DNA of 64,000 bases from Brachycybe producta (taxonomy: Eukaryota > Arthropoda > Diplopoda > Playtdesmida > Andrognathidae), in contig JAUPFP010000002.1 of NCBI GenBank assembly GCA_036925085.1, positions 13,176,100 to 13,240,099 on the forward strand. Reading direction: 5' to 3'. Below are positions 1 to 13,660 of this stretch, one piece after another. Position numbers and translations under genes: made by a program. The notes below the pieces were generated by a model. It was not told the origin of the DNA, made no database searches, and saw only the letters and a list, made by a program, of their open reading frames with translations. Each line of letters opens with the position of its first letter. Within the stretch, counting starts at the first letter, position 1.

Positions 1-1949
1 ACGATGAAAAGCAGAAAAAAATCTCATATTTATGGACCTCAATGACTTATAGCCTTGGCTGACTACTTACATCAGTTTTGCAAGAAAGTAAAAATATACA
101 TTTCATGTATGAAATTGTATCGACCAAATTTGGTCAACATCAAGCATTTCTCTAAAAAAATGCTTAATATTCAAATATTGATCGATCAGAAAATAATCTA
201 GGTTATAGACAGACCTTTTAAGAGCTAAAAAAAACAAATTTAAAGACAAAAACAGAAACAACAAATAATACAAAAGAAAATTTCTTACATTAAAAAAATC
301 ACTAAGAAAATATGGAAATTATGGAAAAAAAAATTTCAACTTTATTCAATTTTCTTGTGTGGTTTATATGTAATCAATTGAATTGCATTCAAAAATGTGG
401 TTCTAAATTGAATTTGTTAACCTTTTGATATAGAGTGAGTGATGAGGAGTAAACTCAATTTGGAAATATTTGTGTCAATTTCCAATTTGCGACAACAAAA
501 ATCAATAGCTACCTTAGAAAAATGAGCTCCCAATTCTTTAATTTCGTTTAGAAAGAAATGGGGACAAGAATCAGAGTTGAACAAAATATCTGAAAATATA
601 GAAAATACAAAATAGGCTAACCTTAAAGGTGGATATATCTCATTATTTATTATGTCTTTTCAGTTCTGAAAAAAAAAATGAAGAAAAACTAGAAAGTGGA
701 AAGTGTTTTAAAAACTAGAAGACGTAGCCTCAAGCGCCTAGTTAATATCTTTCAAAATAAGCTTTTTATGTCAGTTTTGAAAATGACTTCAACTTTAAAC
801 TGAATTCAGACTTCATTTTTTTCTTTTCTAACTCGTTAACAATAAAAGTTATGACAATATTTTTTTTTACGAAACAAGAAACAAAAGAAAAAACATCTCA
901 AATGTCAATTTGATTAAGATTTTTCATTTATTTCTAGAACCCAAATCATTTTGAAAATCTAAAACACGTTATGACCCCATTTTTAGAATTTTTTCTCATT
1001 TCAGAAGATTCTATTTTAGAAAATCAATAAAATGAAAATAAAACTTCTTCTTCTTCTCCTCCCCCCTAAATGTCAATTAAAAATATATCATTAAAAAAAA
1101 TCTAACCGTCGTTTTTGACGGTAGTTTAAAAATCTAAACACCCATCCGAACTCTTCAGTATTTTATAATTCCGGTGCAAAATGAAGAGAAATGTGAAAGT
1201 GTTTTAAAAACTAGAAGGGTACCTCAATCACTTAAGTTATTTTTAAGTGTATCATGTTGACCTATGACTTTTTTTTAGCTTTTGTCTCTAAAAAGGTTAA
1301 TTTTGAAAGATATTAACATGAAAAGTGACTCAGCTACCCGTTCTAGTTTCTAACACAATTTATTCTTCTGAAAACGCAGAAAACAGACAATGAAAAAGGA
1401 ATGTCTTATGATTTTACTAAACAAACAAAAATGGCAAAAAGTCCAATCAAAATTAAAATTAGTTTCATTATAAATGAATCGTGATTCTCATTAATTCTAA
1501 TAACATCATTCTAGAAAGAACAATTAATTAATCCCATAGAATTCATAATTAATTACATTGAGTCCATTCAATTATTAATAGAACTTCAATTAGTTCAAAC
1601 AATGTGAAATAAACAAAGAGAATTTTACTTCATAAATATTGAATCATTTTGCTAATTAGAATAAAAAAAATCACTGTCCATATTTAATATAAAAGTGTCT
1701 ATTTCCTCCCATCACCACCACCCCCTAAAAAAAGAACAAATTCCAAATCCAGCTTTTATGTGGGTTTTAATCTAAACACGCAAACTAATTAATAATTAAT
1801 TAATAATTAGTTATTTTGGCCATTTAACAACTTCAAACGCAAAAATGCTCAACTTTTCGCCCGAAATAAATCTCAAAATAATAAATACTAAAATAACAAA
1901 TCTCAAATTGGAACAACTTTTATGTAAACAAGGGATTCAAGGAACCCTA

Positions 1950-2904
1950 TAGACCTCCATTGCTTTAATATATGCTTTCATATATCAAATAACCAACTTT
2001 TTTTCATTGTGCGCATGTGTACGCACATGTACACACGTGTGCGCATGTGTACGCACATGTACACACGTGTGCGCATGTGTACGCACATGTACACACGTGT
2101 GCGCATGTGTACGCACATGTACACACGTGTGCGCATGTGTATGCACATGTACACACGTGTGCGCATGTGTACGCACATGTACACACGTGTGCGCATGTGT
2201 ACGCACATGTACACACTGGCGCGCATATGTATATAGATAATCACACATGTATGTACTCATGTACATGACATAGTTACATGTGATGCGCATGCGTCATTCA
2301 TTTGTAATAATACGGGTTTAAAATGAAAATACGTCACATGTATTCTAATATACAAAAATAATAACAGAACATAAAAAGGAACACCCCTCCTAAATAATAG
2401 AAAAGTCCCCCCTTTCAAATGCTACAACTGGAAAGAGGAAGAATCTCGATTTTTTGAAAAAAAAATTACGTTTTTAAAAAATCGAAATTTTATATATCGA
2501 ATCGCTCTAAAATTCCAATTTTTTTCCAGTTTCATCGTCAGAATGTTTACATCATTTTAAGTCTGATGACATTTTATTGTAGGTGGCCCCGTTTTCGAGT
2601 TGTTCGACCCACTAAAAATTATGACCAAAAACTCAAAATTTGTTTCTAAAAAATTCATAAAAAAATAACCCTTGGGTAAAATTTTCTAATTTTTTGTCAG
2701 GAGCTTCATATTGACCCACGGAATCAAATAAAAAATACTGCATGTCTTTATCTCATTCCGTTCTTGAGTTGTTCGAGGAACTAAATCGGTTCCGGACACA
2801 CACACACACATACATACACACACACAGACACACAGACATCCTTTTTTTCCCCTTTTCTTGCATGATCCTATATACCTCCATTGCTCTTTAGAGCAATGGA
2901 GGTC
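1950..2904. mobile_element. Candidate non-autonomous element carrying a satellite
   Basis: The left end reads GACCTCCATTGC and the right end reads GCAATGGAGGTC, an exact 12-base terminal inverted repeat. The right end is itself part of a perfect hairpin (ACCTCCATTGCTCT then AGAGCAATGGAGGT). The body contains the 30-bp satellite at 2011-2220, two direct copies of a CGAGTTGTTCGA / TGAGTTGTTCGA segment near 2595 and 2765, and a (CA)n tract near 2800. No coding capacity and no clear target-site duplication were seen, so mobility is inferred only from the ends. Confidence 0.5.
2011..2220. repeat. 30-bp tandem satellite, seven copies, alternating purine-pyrimidine
   Basis: Seven head-to-tail copies of a 30-base unit made of three decamers (GCGCATGTGT, ACGCACATGT, ACACACGTGT). 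One copy carries ATGCACATGT and the last ends in CACTGGC. Purine and pyrimidine alternate strictly through whole units, the classic composition for Z-DNA formation. The unit lacks stops in several frames, which produces artificial open frames on both strands. Confidence 0.95.
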
Positions 2905-5900
2905 AAAAACAGCTTCAAATAGCCTTTATTATGTTCAATATATCTTTAAAAATAAACTTTATATTATATTTTTGTACCAAACGTGGATGCAAAAAATAAT
3001 GTAAACATATGAATCACTTTTAAACTACATTTACAAACTTTGATTTTTATTTTGTAAATGATTTAAATGATTTAATCACAGTTAAGTTGGTTTTAAAGAG
3101 TGTAAACGGGTGTAATCTTTCAGGTGTAAATTGAAAGAGAAACTTGAAAGTGTGTTTTAGAAACTAGAAAGGGTATAATAGCTCAATCACTTAAGAAAGT
3201 ATTTTCATAGTTGATATCTTTTAACACAAGACTAAAAACTAGAATCGTCACTTTTTAAATGACAAATCTTCTGAATAAAAATCGTTTTACAGAAAACAAA
3301 AACAAAAGTTTCAACTCAACCTCCCCCTTCAACCCTCTTCCCGACTCCCATCATCTCAATCCAATTCATTTAGAAATACAACCTTTAAAACAACTTAAGA
3401 AAAGATTTATTGAGAAATAAGCCTTAAAAGACTGAAAAAATGGGAAAAGAAAACAATAAAAATAAAACGATGAACGAAAAAGAAAAAAAAAAACGGAATC
3501 AATAAAAAATGAGATGACTTTTAAGGGTGCAATTGAAGCAAAACTACTATGATCCATTAAAGAAATGCAATGGTCACGCAAAGAAAACAACAACAAGAAA
3601 AGCCATTGAAGCTCCTCCCCCTCCTCCTATATTTTCATACAAAAGTCAACGAAAACGTCATCTCTATTTTTAGCCTTCAATTTTAAGAGACCTCAAGATT
3701 ATATATTTATTTATATTTCTTATTATTCATTGAAACTGGTCTCAAGGACAAACCCCCAATTTATATGATAAAAGAGACACCCCCTAATTAAATAGAATTT
3801 ATTTAGCTACTAACCTAGTGGTCACACTTTCTTAATAAACTAGCCTTTTAAGGATTAACGTTTGCTTAAAATGCACAAGATTTGATATTAAGGCCAAAAT
3901 AATTATGCGTTTATCAATCAACTAGACTGTTTTGAGGCTATAATGTATAACCCTGTAATTAAACTAGTTGTATTTTGAATTCTAGTCTCTAAACAAGTTG
4001 CATTTATTGAAAAAAAGCATAATTCTTTTGGCTTTAGATATCATGCAGGATATCGTAGTACCGTTTGACGCAATACTAATTAAATTAAATGCACTAATCG
4101 TTAATTTTTTCTAAATTTGCTTAAAATTGCTTAAATTCACTTAATTTTGTTACAAAAATAAGATTGCCTTAAGAAGTCCTGAAAAGTCCTCAGGAAAATT
4201 CAAGTATAAAGTATAAAAAGTATAAAATTTCAAATTTTTTAAATTTATATTATTTTGAGTTCATCAGTTATTTAATTAATTAATTAATTGTGCTTTTTAC
4301 AGTATATTTTTATTTGCTTAATATGAACAATTTTCTACCATATTATGTTTTGGTATATATTTTTTATTTGCATAAAACGCATAATTTCTAAAAAAAATAA
4401 TTTGCTCAAAAGTTAAAAATCTAAATGAAACAATTTTACAAAAAAGTGTCTTTAAAAATGAACATTTTTTGGGAATTTTTAAAATATCAAATTTCACATT
4501 TACAACAAAATTTTTAACAAAATTAAATACAAGTAGGCTAGTTTCAAAATACCATAACATAAACGTTTATTTTGAAAAATATCATCGAGAAATTACTTTT
4601 ATACTTTTTTCTATTAAACTCTAATTTTTTAAATTAAAATCTAATAAAATCACATCTTGTGGCTGTAAAAACCTAAAAGAATTTTATTTGCAACATGTCG
4701 CCTTAAAGCTTAAAAAAAGCTCCTGAAAAAGACTGAAATAACCTCAATAATTTATTATAGAATCTAACTTGTTTCATGTGTCAAAAACACAAATCCATAA
4801 TATATGTGTGTGGCCCATTTTTGCCCTGAGGAACCCACTAGAAGAAGAAAAAAAAAACTTCCACTAGAGAGAGAGAGAGAGAAAAGGTTTATTCTGTAAT
4901 ATATATTTCTATTGGGCCATCAGTTGGCCAACACTTGCGACATTAGTCAACAAGATTATTGATCAAAATGTGCGAAATTTGACATCTCATATTCGAGATT
5001 GTGATCTCAGGAAATGAAAAGTTCAGTAGCCTCTTTTTACACCAAAAAAAAAACATTACAAGAACACATTTCTCTTTTTTCCTTCTTCTTCTTTCCATTT
5101 TCTTAAGAAATGAAAAAAAAAAGAAATGTTAAAAAAATGCAAAGTGAAAATCGACCGGATAAATGCTTTTTTCTCCCCGTAGATTTACAACGAATGAGAT
5201 GAGAGGGGGATTGACCTAAAGACCAAAGGTCTTTTTTGAAAACAAACTTCAACTTTATTAACAAAATTAAAAGTAAAAAATTTAAGAAACTAGAACGGTA
5301 GCTGAATCACTCAATTGTACTTTCGGAGTTGATATCTTTCAAAATTAACTTTTTTTTATAGACAAACATTTTAAAACATTATTACAAACAGTCATAAAAC
5401 GCTTATTTTTTAAAAAAAATTACTTTTAAGTGATTGAGTTACCCTTCTAGTTTCTAAAACACTTAAGCAATTTTAAAGTCATTTTTCTCTAAATTTTGAT
5501 TCACAAAAATATTGAGAAAAAAATATAATAATTTTTAAAATTCCGTACTATAAAGTCGACTGTATGAGGACGTCTATTAATAAAGGGGACATTGAGAAAA
5601 TAGAGAGAAAAAAAAACAAGAATATTTTTTCGTGTTAAAAGAATTTCTATTTCATTATAAGGAAGTGAAACGAAAGTATATTTCGTGTTAAACGGTTTCC
5701 TATGTCTCTATGTATTTCTTCTAATGTAATTTCTAAACTTTTACAACATTTGAGTTGGATGTTAGCAGTGATTGCCTACATCTAGGGGTTTCTAGCTTTT
5801 ATGAAACCTTTAATAAAAAACAATCTTCTAATACATGCAATTGCGTGTACAAAAAATACAAAATATGATATTAGGTTACATATATATATATATAAAAAAA

Positions 5901-8900
5901 AACATTGACTCAACTGAAATCATCTGTGTAAGCAAATTTCTATCGGTTTAACACAAAATGTCTCGCTTGAGAACCATTAAAAAAACTGTTCGGACCCAAT
6001 TTTTCCATTGAGAAAATGACCATGTTTTATTTTATAAGGTCATAAATAGATTAAGAGAACATCATCACACAAACCCCACCCCACCCCCCTTCTAAAAAAA
6101 CCATACACGAATATAAATTTGCACTTTGCATGCAATGTTAAAGTGAGACTAGAAGAGTCATAATATTATATTGACCAAAAAAGAAGAAAAAAATGCACAA
6201 GGGGCTTTTTGCCTTCCTTCAGTTAAACACATCCCAAACTTTCTCATAAATGGTCCCCTTATTAATACCCAACCAACCAACCCCTCTCTCTCTCTCTCTC
6301 TTTCCCCCCACAAAAAACCCCTTTAATATTAACAAGAACATTTAATTACTAACAAACATCATTTCATGCATACAGATTAGATGAATCTTATTAAATTTTC
6401 ACTTTCATTGGACGGACAGACAGACAGACAGACAGAAAAATAATAATATTAATTATATATAGGAATATGATTGTAATCGGTTTATTTTTAATGGACCAAA
6501 AAAGATTTAAAACTAAAGATTTAGTCTTAGAATAATGTCTTTAAAAAAGGCAGAAAAAAACGGACTATGAATAATGATTAGATTTGTTCAAGTAAAGAAA
6601 TATTAAACATAAGAAAAGATTCCAAATTCTAATTAAATGAATGGCGGCGGATTTGTAATAACTTTATTCCATTTAAAGAAGAAGTTCTTCCTTTTTGGGG
6701 GCTAAAAATAAACCTCAAATTCTCAGAAGGCAAATATATAAAACCAAAAATGCAATTACTGTAAAATTCCAGTTACTTTTACTTACAGTACGAATAAAAT
6801 TACATTTTCAACGATTACATCTTTTTTTTTCAAATTATTTTTTTGTCATAATTAAAAACGTGTAAGTTTTTTTTTAGAAAAATTACTTTAAAGTTAAAAT
6901 CTTAAATTCAATAATTTCCTTTGTTTTTTTTTAAAAAAACTTTTTTTCATTATCTTTCAAAATAAGCTTTTTATGTCAGTTTGTGAAGATGTTCCAATTT
7001 TAAGCAGATGTCTACAAAAAGTTTATTTTAACCCTTCTAGTTTTTAATACACTTTTTAGTTATTCTTAATTTTGCTCATAAAAAACCTCATAATCAGAGT
7101 TAGAAAATCAGCCGTTCATAAACCATCTTTAAAAAAAAATTGCTTTCAATGAAATAAATTTCATGAAACAATTTCTACACCAGGTGGCGCAGATAAAAAC
7201 GTTTTTCTCCTATTTTATAAAAAAATCAATATTTCAGAAACAATAAAAGCTACACATTTAAATTGTTAATAAACATAAAATGCAATTATACAAATAATAA
7301 AATAAATTGGTAAATAGATAAAACAAAAAGTTATTTTAATTATTAAACAGAAAATGTTTTACTTGCGCCCCCTTCCGGTAAAAAATGCTGTTGACTAATT
7401 TTTAATAAATATTCTGCAATGTTTATGCAAAAAAAAAGGAAACTTAGCAACACAATTTAATGAAAAAGAATCACGCTGAATTGTTAATTAGGTTCTTTAA
7501 ATTAAATGTAGTTAATGCATTTGACTTTACTTAAAAATGAAAAACGCATCAAAGAACCTTTCTAGTTTATGAACTTAATTAACATTCTATTCTCTTCTAT
7601 TAAATAAAGTCAACCAATTGTAACAAACTCAAACATAATTGTCAGAAAACTCTTATATTTCATTTGTCTATTAACCCCCCCCCCCCTTTTTATGTCTTTC
7701 TGAAATGTCTATGGCATATCTTAGCCTATGGAGCCTTTCTTTCCATAGCTGAGTGTGGCCAAAGGATGGCGCCACCTCTACTTTGAGCTAATTTCCTTAA
7801 CAGTTAAGACCACAATTCAATAAATGGACCATTAAGAGAGATTCAAGGGTTCTCTTTATAAAAATAACTAGAAACATAAAGAGGAATTAAGAAGAATAAA
7901 GAGTTCCCTGAAGAGAGGCTATACAATTAAAGATTGCTCGCAAGTGACGCCACCAGATAGGTTTTTTGGCGCCAGGAGCCCTTTTTACTGGTTGCTTTAC
8001 TAATTAATTATTATAATATTATTTCTTATTAATTAAGATACTTAGAAATAACATGTAACCAGCGCCGGGAGCAAACTGCTCTCCATAGCTACACTCACTC
8101 ATCCAATATATTACACGGAGTTGAGCTTCCTCTATGTATATATATATATATATTTTGATGCTAACTAAATTTAGTTACTAATAAATTAATCTCTTTTCCG
8201 TTTAATCATTAAAAGAGAAAGTAAAAATGATTGAAAATGAGGAATTTTCCATATTATTCTGATAATGATGGACACAAATTACATTATTTTTTCACATCAC
8301 GCACCTGTCTCTCTCTCTCTCTCATTCTCTCTCCTTTATTATCTCTCTCTCTTCCTACCTTTCTCTCATTATTTCTGTAAATACATCAATCCCTTGAAGG
8401 TCATCCCGACTCATCACTGTCCAACCAGTGATGTCCATCAATCACAAATTTCATTTCCTAACTAGATATAAATAAATAATTTCTTGGAGAAAAAAAAGTA
8501 TCCACTTAATCCACATGAGCACCTTCAACATAAATATTTATAAGCTTATATTGACAGATAATTTATTCTATAAGCCTGTTTTAGGTCTAAATTCAAGACA
8601 ACAGGATTCCAGCATAGAAAAAAAAAGCCCTGTTGAAATATCAAGGGCCAAGTGTCAAGTTTTCTTCTTGAATTTGGGCCTCAGTCTCATTTTTGCAACA
8701 CTTTGTGTTGCTTATTTATCAAAATCCATTATTCTAAATATAAAACACAAAAACGTCAACTTAAGTTGCAAACTAAATTTAATTAACAAAGTGGATGATA
8801 AATTATGAAACAACATTATCTAGAAAACTTTTTCTTCAATTTTCTAAATTCATGTTGAAATCGACTAAAGGCGTCATCATTTTTTCAGATTATTTTAACA

Positions 8901-9204
8901 ATTTAGATAAAAATGCAATTTTCTTTTGTTTCTCAAACAAAATTGAATTTGTTCTGAGCTTAGTTTGAATTTAGAGAGAAAAACAAACGAAAATCCAATT
9001 GAATACAAGTTAAAATATTTATAATAATCTACCTTCAAGGTGTTTTTCAATGGCTACATTTTAAACAATAATATTGGTTTATATATTTTTATGTTTATAT
9101 ATTCAAGTAAAATGCATATTTTAGTGTTTACCCTTTAATAATTACAAAAATATTACTTTCTTTTTCTCTTAGAAAAAAAAATTGTTATAAAAAGGAAATT
9201 TACA

Positions 9205-11611
9205 ATGACGAAGCTAAGAAAAAGTCCCAACAACAACATCATCTTTAATTTTTCTTCGATGTTTCTTCTCATTTTTCTTATCAAGTTTCGCAATATTGCA
9301 ACCTTACAACTTTCGACAGGTAACAAAAAAAAACATGATGCACATTTCTATTTACTAAATGGAAAAATGCATCAACCTTTTTTTAAAAAACAAAAATGTC
9401 AAGTGAATCCAAAAACATCAAAACAACAACAACAGCGGAAAAAACCGCTTTTCAGTTGGTCAAAAATCATGAACGCATTGCATTAGTTGAATATCTATTC
9501 GGATTTGATCGATCGATCACCAAAACCAAACAGAAAAACAAAAATCACTTTCAATTTGCTTTTAAAACCCATCCTATTTTCAATTTCTATACCTTCAGCA
9601 AAGTGACATAAATGGCGCTTGCATCGCTAAAGACTATTAACAAATTTATCGTCTTAGAAAAATCGCTTTTAAAAATATTTTTAACGTCTTAATTGCAATA
9701 AAAAACATCTCATAATTAAAAATATATTTATATCTAACCTATTTATATAATTTTTGTATTCCATTTAAACGCTCCTTAAAGGAAAAAAAAAATCCTTGAC
9801 TGCACCCTCAACCGACAAATCAGTTTCTTCCTTTAGTATTGACCCCTATGATCCCTACATGAGCACAGCACTAACCATATTCCATTAACTTTTTAGGTTG
9901 GAAGCAACTACAGACTAATAACAGTAGTTCAAAAGACATCAATTTACCAGGACCACGTTCTGGATCTTCAGTTTGGTTGGACAAAAATCATCAAGCATTT
10001 CTTTTCGGAGGCACAGGACTCAATACTTCAGATGACAACCAAACACAATTATATGCTGACCTATGGTCATACAACATACAGAATGGCCAATGGCAAGTCA
10101 GAGTCAATGATCAACTCAACTGTACTGACAACTGTGCCATTGGTAGACAGTTCTCTGCCATTTGTGGTATAACTTCAGGAAATGTGGTCGTTTTCGGAGG
10201 ACAAATATCTAAAGAGGCTACTGACCAGATGTTGATATGGAATACAAGTTCATTGCTTGGACAATGGCAGACCAAACTATGTGTCTCTTCAAAGAAAAAC
10301 GTGTGTCCGTCAGCTAGATACGACCCTCTAGTTTGGTGCACCGAAGAAAAAGGAGGTGGACACATGACAATAGTTGGAGGACGCAATTCCAAAGGAAGGC
10401 TGCTGAACGATTCCTGGAAATTGGACCTTCAAAGGCTTTCTTGGACCAAACTGACACCACCAGCCACTGGATGTTTGTGGATGACACCAAATGATCCACC
10501 GATTTCAAACAGTTCAACCACACAAGAGTTGCCTCAATTGGCTCTAATGTGGTCGCCGCAGAATGGTAAAGGAGGTTATATCATGTGTTACCACCGACAA
10601 CCAAAAAGAGGACATGGAAAAGGCAATTATTCAATTACGGATGATGAAGACACCAACGTGCAACTATGGACCAGAGATACGTTCAACGAAACTTGGAGAT
10701 TAGTCACCGAATCCGGAAAAGATTCCATGACATGGCCTGGTGGACACATCCATGGTGACACATGCACAGACACCAGAGGTAATCTATGGCTCTTTGGCGG
10801 CCAAAGTCTAATTGGAAGCAGTGGCTACCTCAACAATGATGTGTGGGCATTCAACGTGAGCAACAAAATGTGGCTCAAAGTGGAACTGCCACCGGAAGAC
10901 ACCACTGAACCATCGCAAAGACAGCGTTCTGCCAGTTGGTGCCATCAAGACTCCATGTTCATCTATGGAGGTTCTTCTTGTGAAAACACCAACGACATGA
11001 TGTCCGAATGCATCCAAGATGATCTTTGGATACTCAACACAAGTGTCGCAAGATGGAACGACAATTTTTTTCCAAGCCAGACCCGTTCTAGATTGGTATT
11101 CATCTCGGAACAACCTTCTGTCACATTGACACCGAGCACGACACCAGTGTCGTCGTCGTCATCATCATCATTATCGAGTCGAGAGACTACTATAACCAGA
11201 ATGACCGCCACAACAAAGATGACACCCACAACCAAGATGACCACCACAACTACTATAATTCCAAAAATGACCAAAACAAAAGCACCAATCAAAGGCACAG
11301 TTCCAATGCCTTTACTGAATGGTAGCACAGGTGCCAGTCTCAAACTGGACTCAGTGCGACACAGAGATCTTGAAAATTCACAAGTGACCATCAGTAGACA
11401 AGACCACATCCTTAGTGCCGAGGGTTCTTCTGATCATGGCACTTATGGATCGATCATCTTTTTTGGCATATCATTGTCCATTTTTGCTGCTTTCGGTGTT
11501 GTTCTCTTCTTCCGACGTTGCGTCAGTTGTCCACCGAGAGAAAACATCCTACTTAAGGAAGCTCCTCCAGTTCGTTACACTGTCATACCGGATGAATCTT
11601 ACACCATCTGA
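9205..11611 (+). CDS. Kelch-repeat type I transmembrane protein, 609 aa
   Basis: Two exons, 9205-9319 and 9897-11611, joined in phase 1 (ACAG|gtaaca ... ttttag|GTTGG). Exon 1 gives a start Met and a hydrophobic stretch (FLLIFLI, about residues 20-26) suited to a signal peptide or anchor. Residues about 55-440 hold kelch-type blades with FLFGG, VVFGG, TIVGG, WLFGG and FIYGG strands, each followed by a DLW/DVW/DSW turn, typical of a beta-propeller ectodomain with many Cys and N-glycosylation sites. A Thr/Ser-rich stalk (about 445-500) precedes one membrane segment (about 555-577, IIFFGISLSIFAAFGVVLFF) and a 32-residue tail ending ESYTI. The propeller resembles those of attractin and MEGF8, but no CUB, EGF or PSI domain is present. 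A cell-surface interaction role is inferred; the ligand is unknown. Confidence 0.85.
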
Positions 11612-11916
11612 TTGTCAGTTACGCACGGTCAGGAGACCGTGCTCAACAGTTTAATCGATTCCTACACTGTAATTGCCCCACTTATTATTCCTGGTTCACT
11701 GGCTGCCATTGGAATGGAAGTGCAAAATGATTCTTTAGGAATGAACCTTAATTACTAAGAAAGAACTTGAGAGAATCTCATTTTTAAAAATAACAAAACC
11801 TCAAAAATGTCTGAACAATTCGAATCATGAACTTATCCTATTCTTAAGAATTTATCAAAAAAAAAATACAAAGTTTTCCATTTTCAGATTTTAGTGACCT
11901 CTATAACTTATTATTA

Positions 11917-12232
11917 GGGCTCGGATTTTTATGCAATAACAAGCAAACGGATCTCAATTTGTGGCCCACCAAGTGAAAATTGTGACGTAATCATCAACCA
12001 ATAATTATGGTTTTTTTCTCTCTAATCATAACATGCTTTTTAGAGGCTATAACTCTAGTTCATAACAGATAGTAACTAGACATTTAGCCTCTAACCAGCC
12101 TTTTTTTATTAGAAATGTATAAATTGCATTTGCTCTAATGACGATGATGATTACTTCGCAATTATTATCGGCACTTGGGCCACAAACTGAGAAACATTTG
12201 CATAATTTTAATTTGCATAAAAATCCGAGCCC
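11917..12232. mobile_element. MITE family B, copy 1 (TA target site)
   Basis: It starts GGGCTCGGATTTTTATGCAA and ends with the inverse (TTGCATAAAAATCCGAGCCC), flanked on both sides by TA. A second inner inverted repeat (GAGGCTATAACTCTAG ... TAGCCTC) sits in the centre. It has no coding capacity. A sister copy lies at 26386-26696. The TA flanks suit a Tc1/mariner-type transposase supplied in trans. Confidence 0.85.
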
Positions 12233-12619
12233 TACATATTATTGTCGATTATTAAGTGTCGTGTGTATATTTTAAAAAATTGTGAAATGCGGTTTTTTTT
12301 GTAATTATTCTTAATATTCTACATGTGTATATAAATATCAAGTCATTTTTACTCATCAACTTTACAGAATTTTACAAAAAAAAAAAGGACCTTACCCTTA
12401 TTTATGGTCGTATCTTTGCAAAAATTGTCCTAAAGACAAAGCCAAAAATATCTGTCTATCTAGCCGCCTATACACAATGAGTCAAAAAACCGATAACTGT
12501 TTTTTTAAAAAAATTCCTATCTTCTAAACTAACAAAGTTAATTTAAGGTTAATTTAACGTTCATTTCATTTATTTCTAATCAAAAATTTCATTTTTGCCA
12601 ACTGAATAATTAATTCTTA

Positions 12620-12910
12620 ACTACGTTAGGTAGTTTTAAAGTTTAAATGAATTTTGATTATTCGGTGTTTCAGGTGCAAAAGGATTCGAAACTTGAATCT
12701 GTTTTAGAAACTAGAAAGGTAGCTCAATCATTTAAGAGTGTGTTAATGTTTATTATCTTTTAAAATAAGCTTTTTATATCAATTAGACAAGGACCCAACT
12801 TGAAGAAGTCGATATTTTTTTAATTTTTGTCTATAAAAGTTTATTTTGAAATATATCAAGCGACATTCAAAGCGATTGAAGTACCCATTCTAGTTTCTAA
12901 ACGAACGATT
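12620..12910. mobile_element. MITE family A copy
   Basis: The left arm has ATTCGGTGTTTCAGGTGCAAA, AAACTAGAAAGGTAGCTCA and a TATCTTTTAAAATAAGC block. The right arm has the inverse, TTTATTTTGAAATATATCAA, and ends TACCCATTCTAGTTTCTAAA. Arms are diverged but co-linear with other copies in the window. Confidence 0.75.
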
Positions 12911-13660
12911 AACTTTATTTTGGGATTTTTTTTTTATTATTTTAGGAAATCTGTCCACCCTGTATATGGAAAAATATTTGGTAAAATTTGCACAGAAACC
13001 TTAAAAATGGTTTATTAAACTTTTTTTTTTTAGCATAAATTACTTTTTCGATAAATTTTACGATCAAACTATGAAATAACGAATTATATTTAAAAAACAC
13101 AGCATATCAAAAATTGAAACCTTTAAGAAGAATTTCTGCTTTTTACTTTTAAAACATTTGTTGGTGTCAATGTAAATTTCGTGTTAAACGAATAATAAAA
13201 AAGACCTTCAAAAATTATTCAAAAGAGAATTTGTTTCATATTAAGTTTTTCAAAAACATTTTCTTTTTGAAGACATCTTCTTATAATTAAAAAAGTGAAA
13301 TTTCGAAATAAATTTACCTTCGAAAATCAACAACAATTAGTTGTTTTTGTACCATTTTGAGGTTTTTTTTTTGTGTTTAGAAATGCGAATTATACGAAAA
13401 ATTAAATAATGAGATAACTTTTTTTAACAAAAAAGAGCGAACAATTAAATGCGTGTAAAATATATATCGCGTTTTAAATGGAATAACAAACAATGAAATT
13501 CGACAATTTGCATTATTAATAATATATTATATTCATAAATAAATGATTAGCACGGATTAAAGATCAGATTAAGCCTTTTGAAAAGGTGGCATTTCTCTAC
13601 TCTCTCTCTCTCTCTCACATTAAATGTCACTTTGCATTATTAAATTAAACCAACATAAAA

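Larger units (their letters stand above)
1..9204. other. Intergenic, repeat-rich, no gene seen
   Basis: No exon with a recognisable protein or good splice signals was found on either strand. The stretch holds copies of the palindromic MITE family A (about 660-805, 1120-1380, 3060-3290, 5270-5470, 6940-7120), a satellite-bearing element at 1950-2904, poly-purine and poly-pyrimidine tracts, (CT)n runs near 6283 and 8311, and a (GACA)n run near 6412. A region at 7738-8135 resembles the GAGGTAGCTCAAC-type MITE family. The open frames here are short and of low complexity. Confidence 0.7.

Noticed and set aside
1978..2290. Several open frames on both strands over the 30-bp satellite
   Set aside because: All are translations of the same tandem repeat in different frames; no start context, splice signal or non-repeat sequence supports a gene.
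8515..8808. 97-codon plus-strand frame with a hydrophobic stretch
   Set aside because: No family resemblance or splice context, and AT-driven composition; an inverted GGTCTAAATTCAAG / CTTGAATTTGGGCC pair suggests repeat origin.
9185..9193. TATAAAAA upstream of the kelch start
   Set aside because: It lies only about 16 bases before the ATG, so a TATA-positioned start site would fall downstream of the start codon.
10963..11409. 148-codon minus-strand open frame
   Set aside because: Antisense to the kelch protein stalk; its Val/Ile-rich content reflects the complement of Thr codons.
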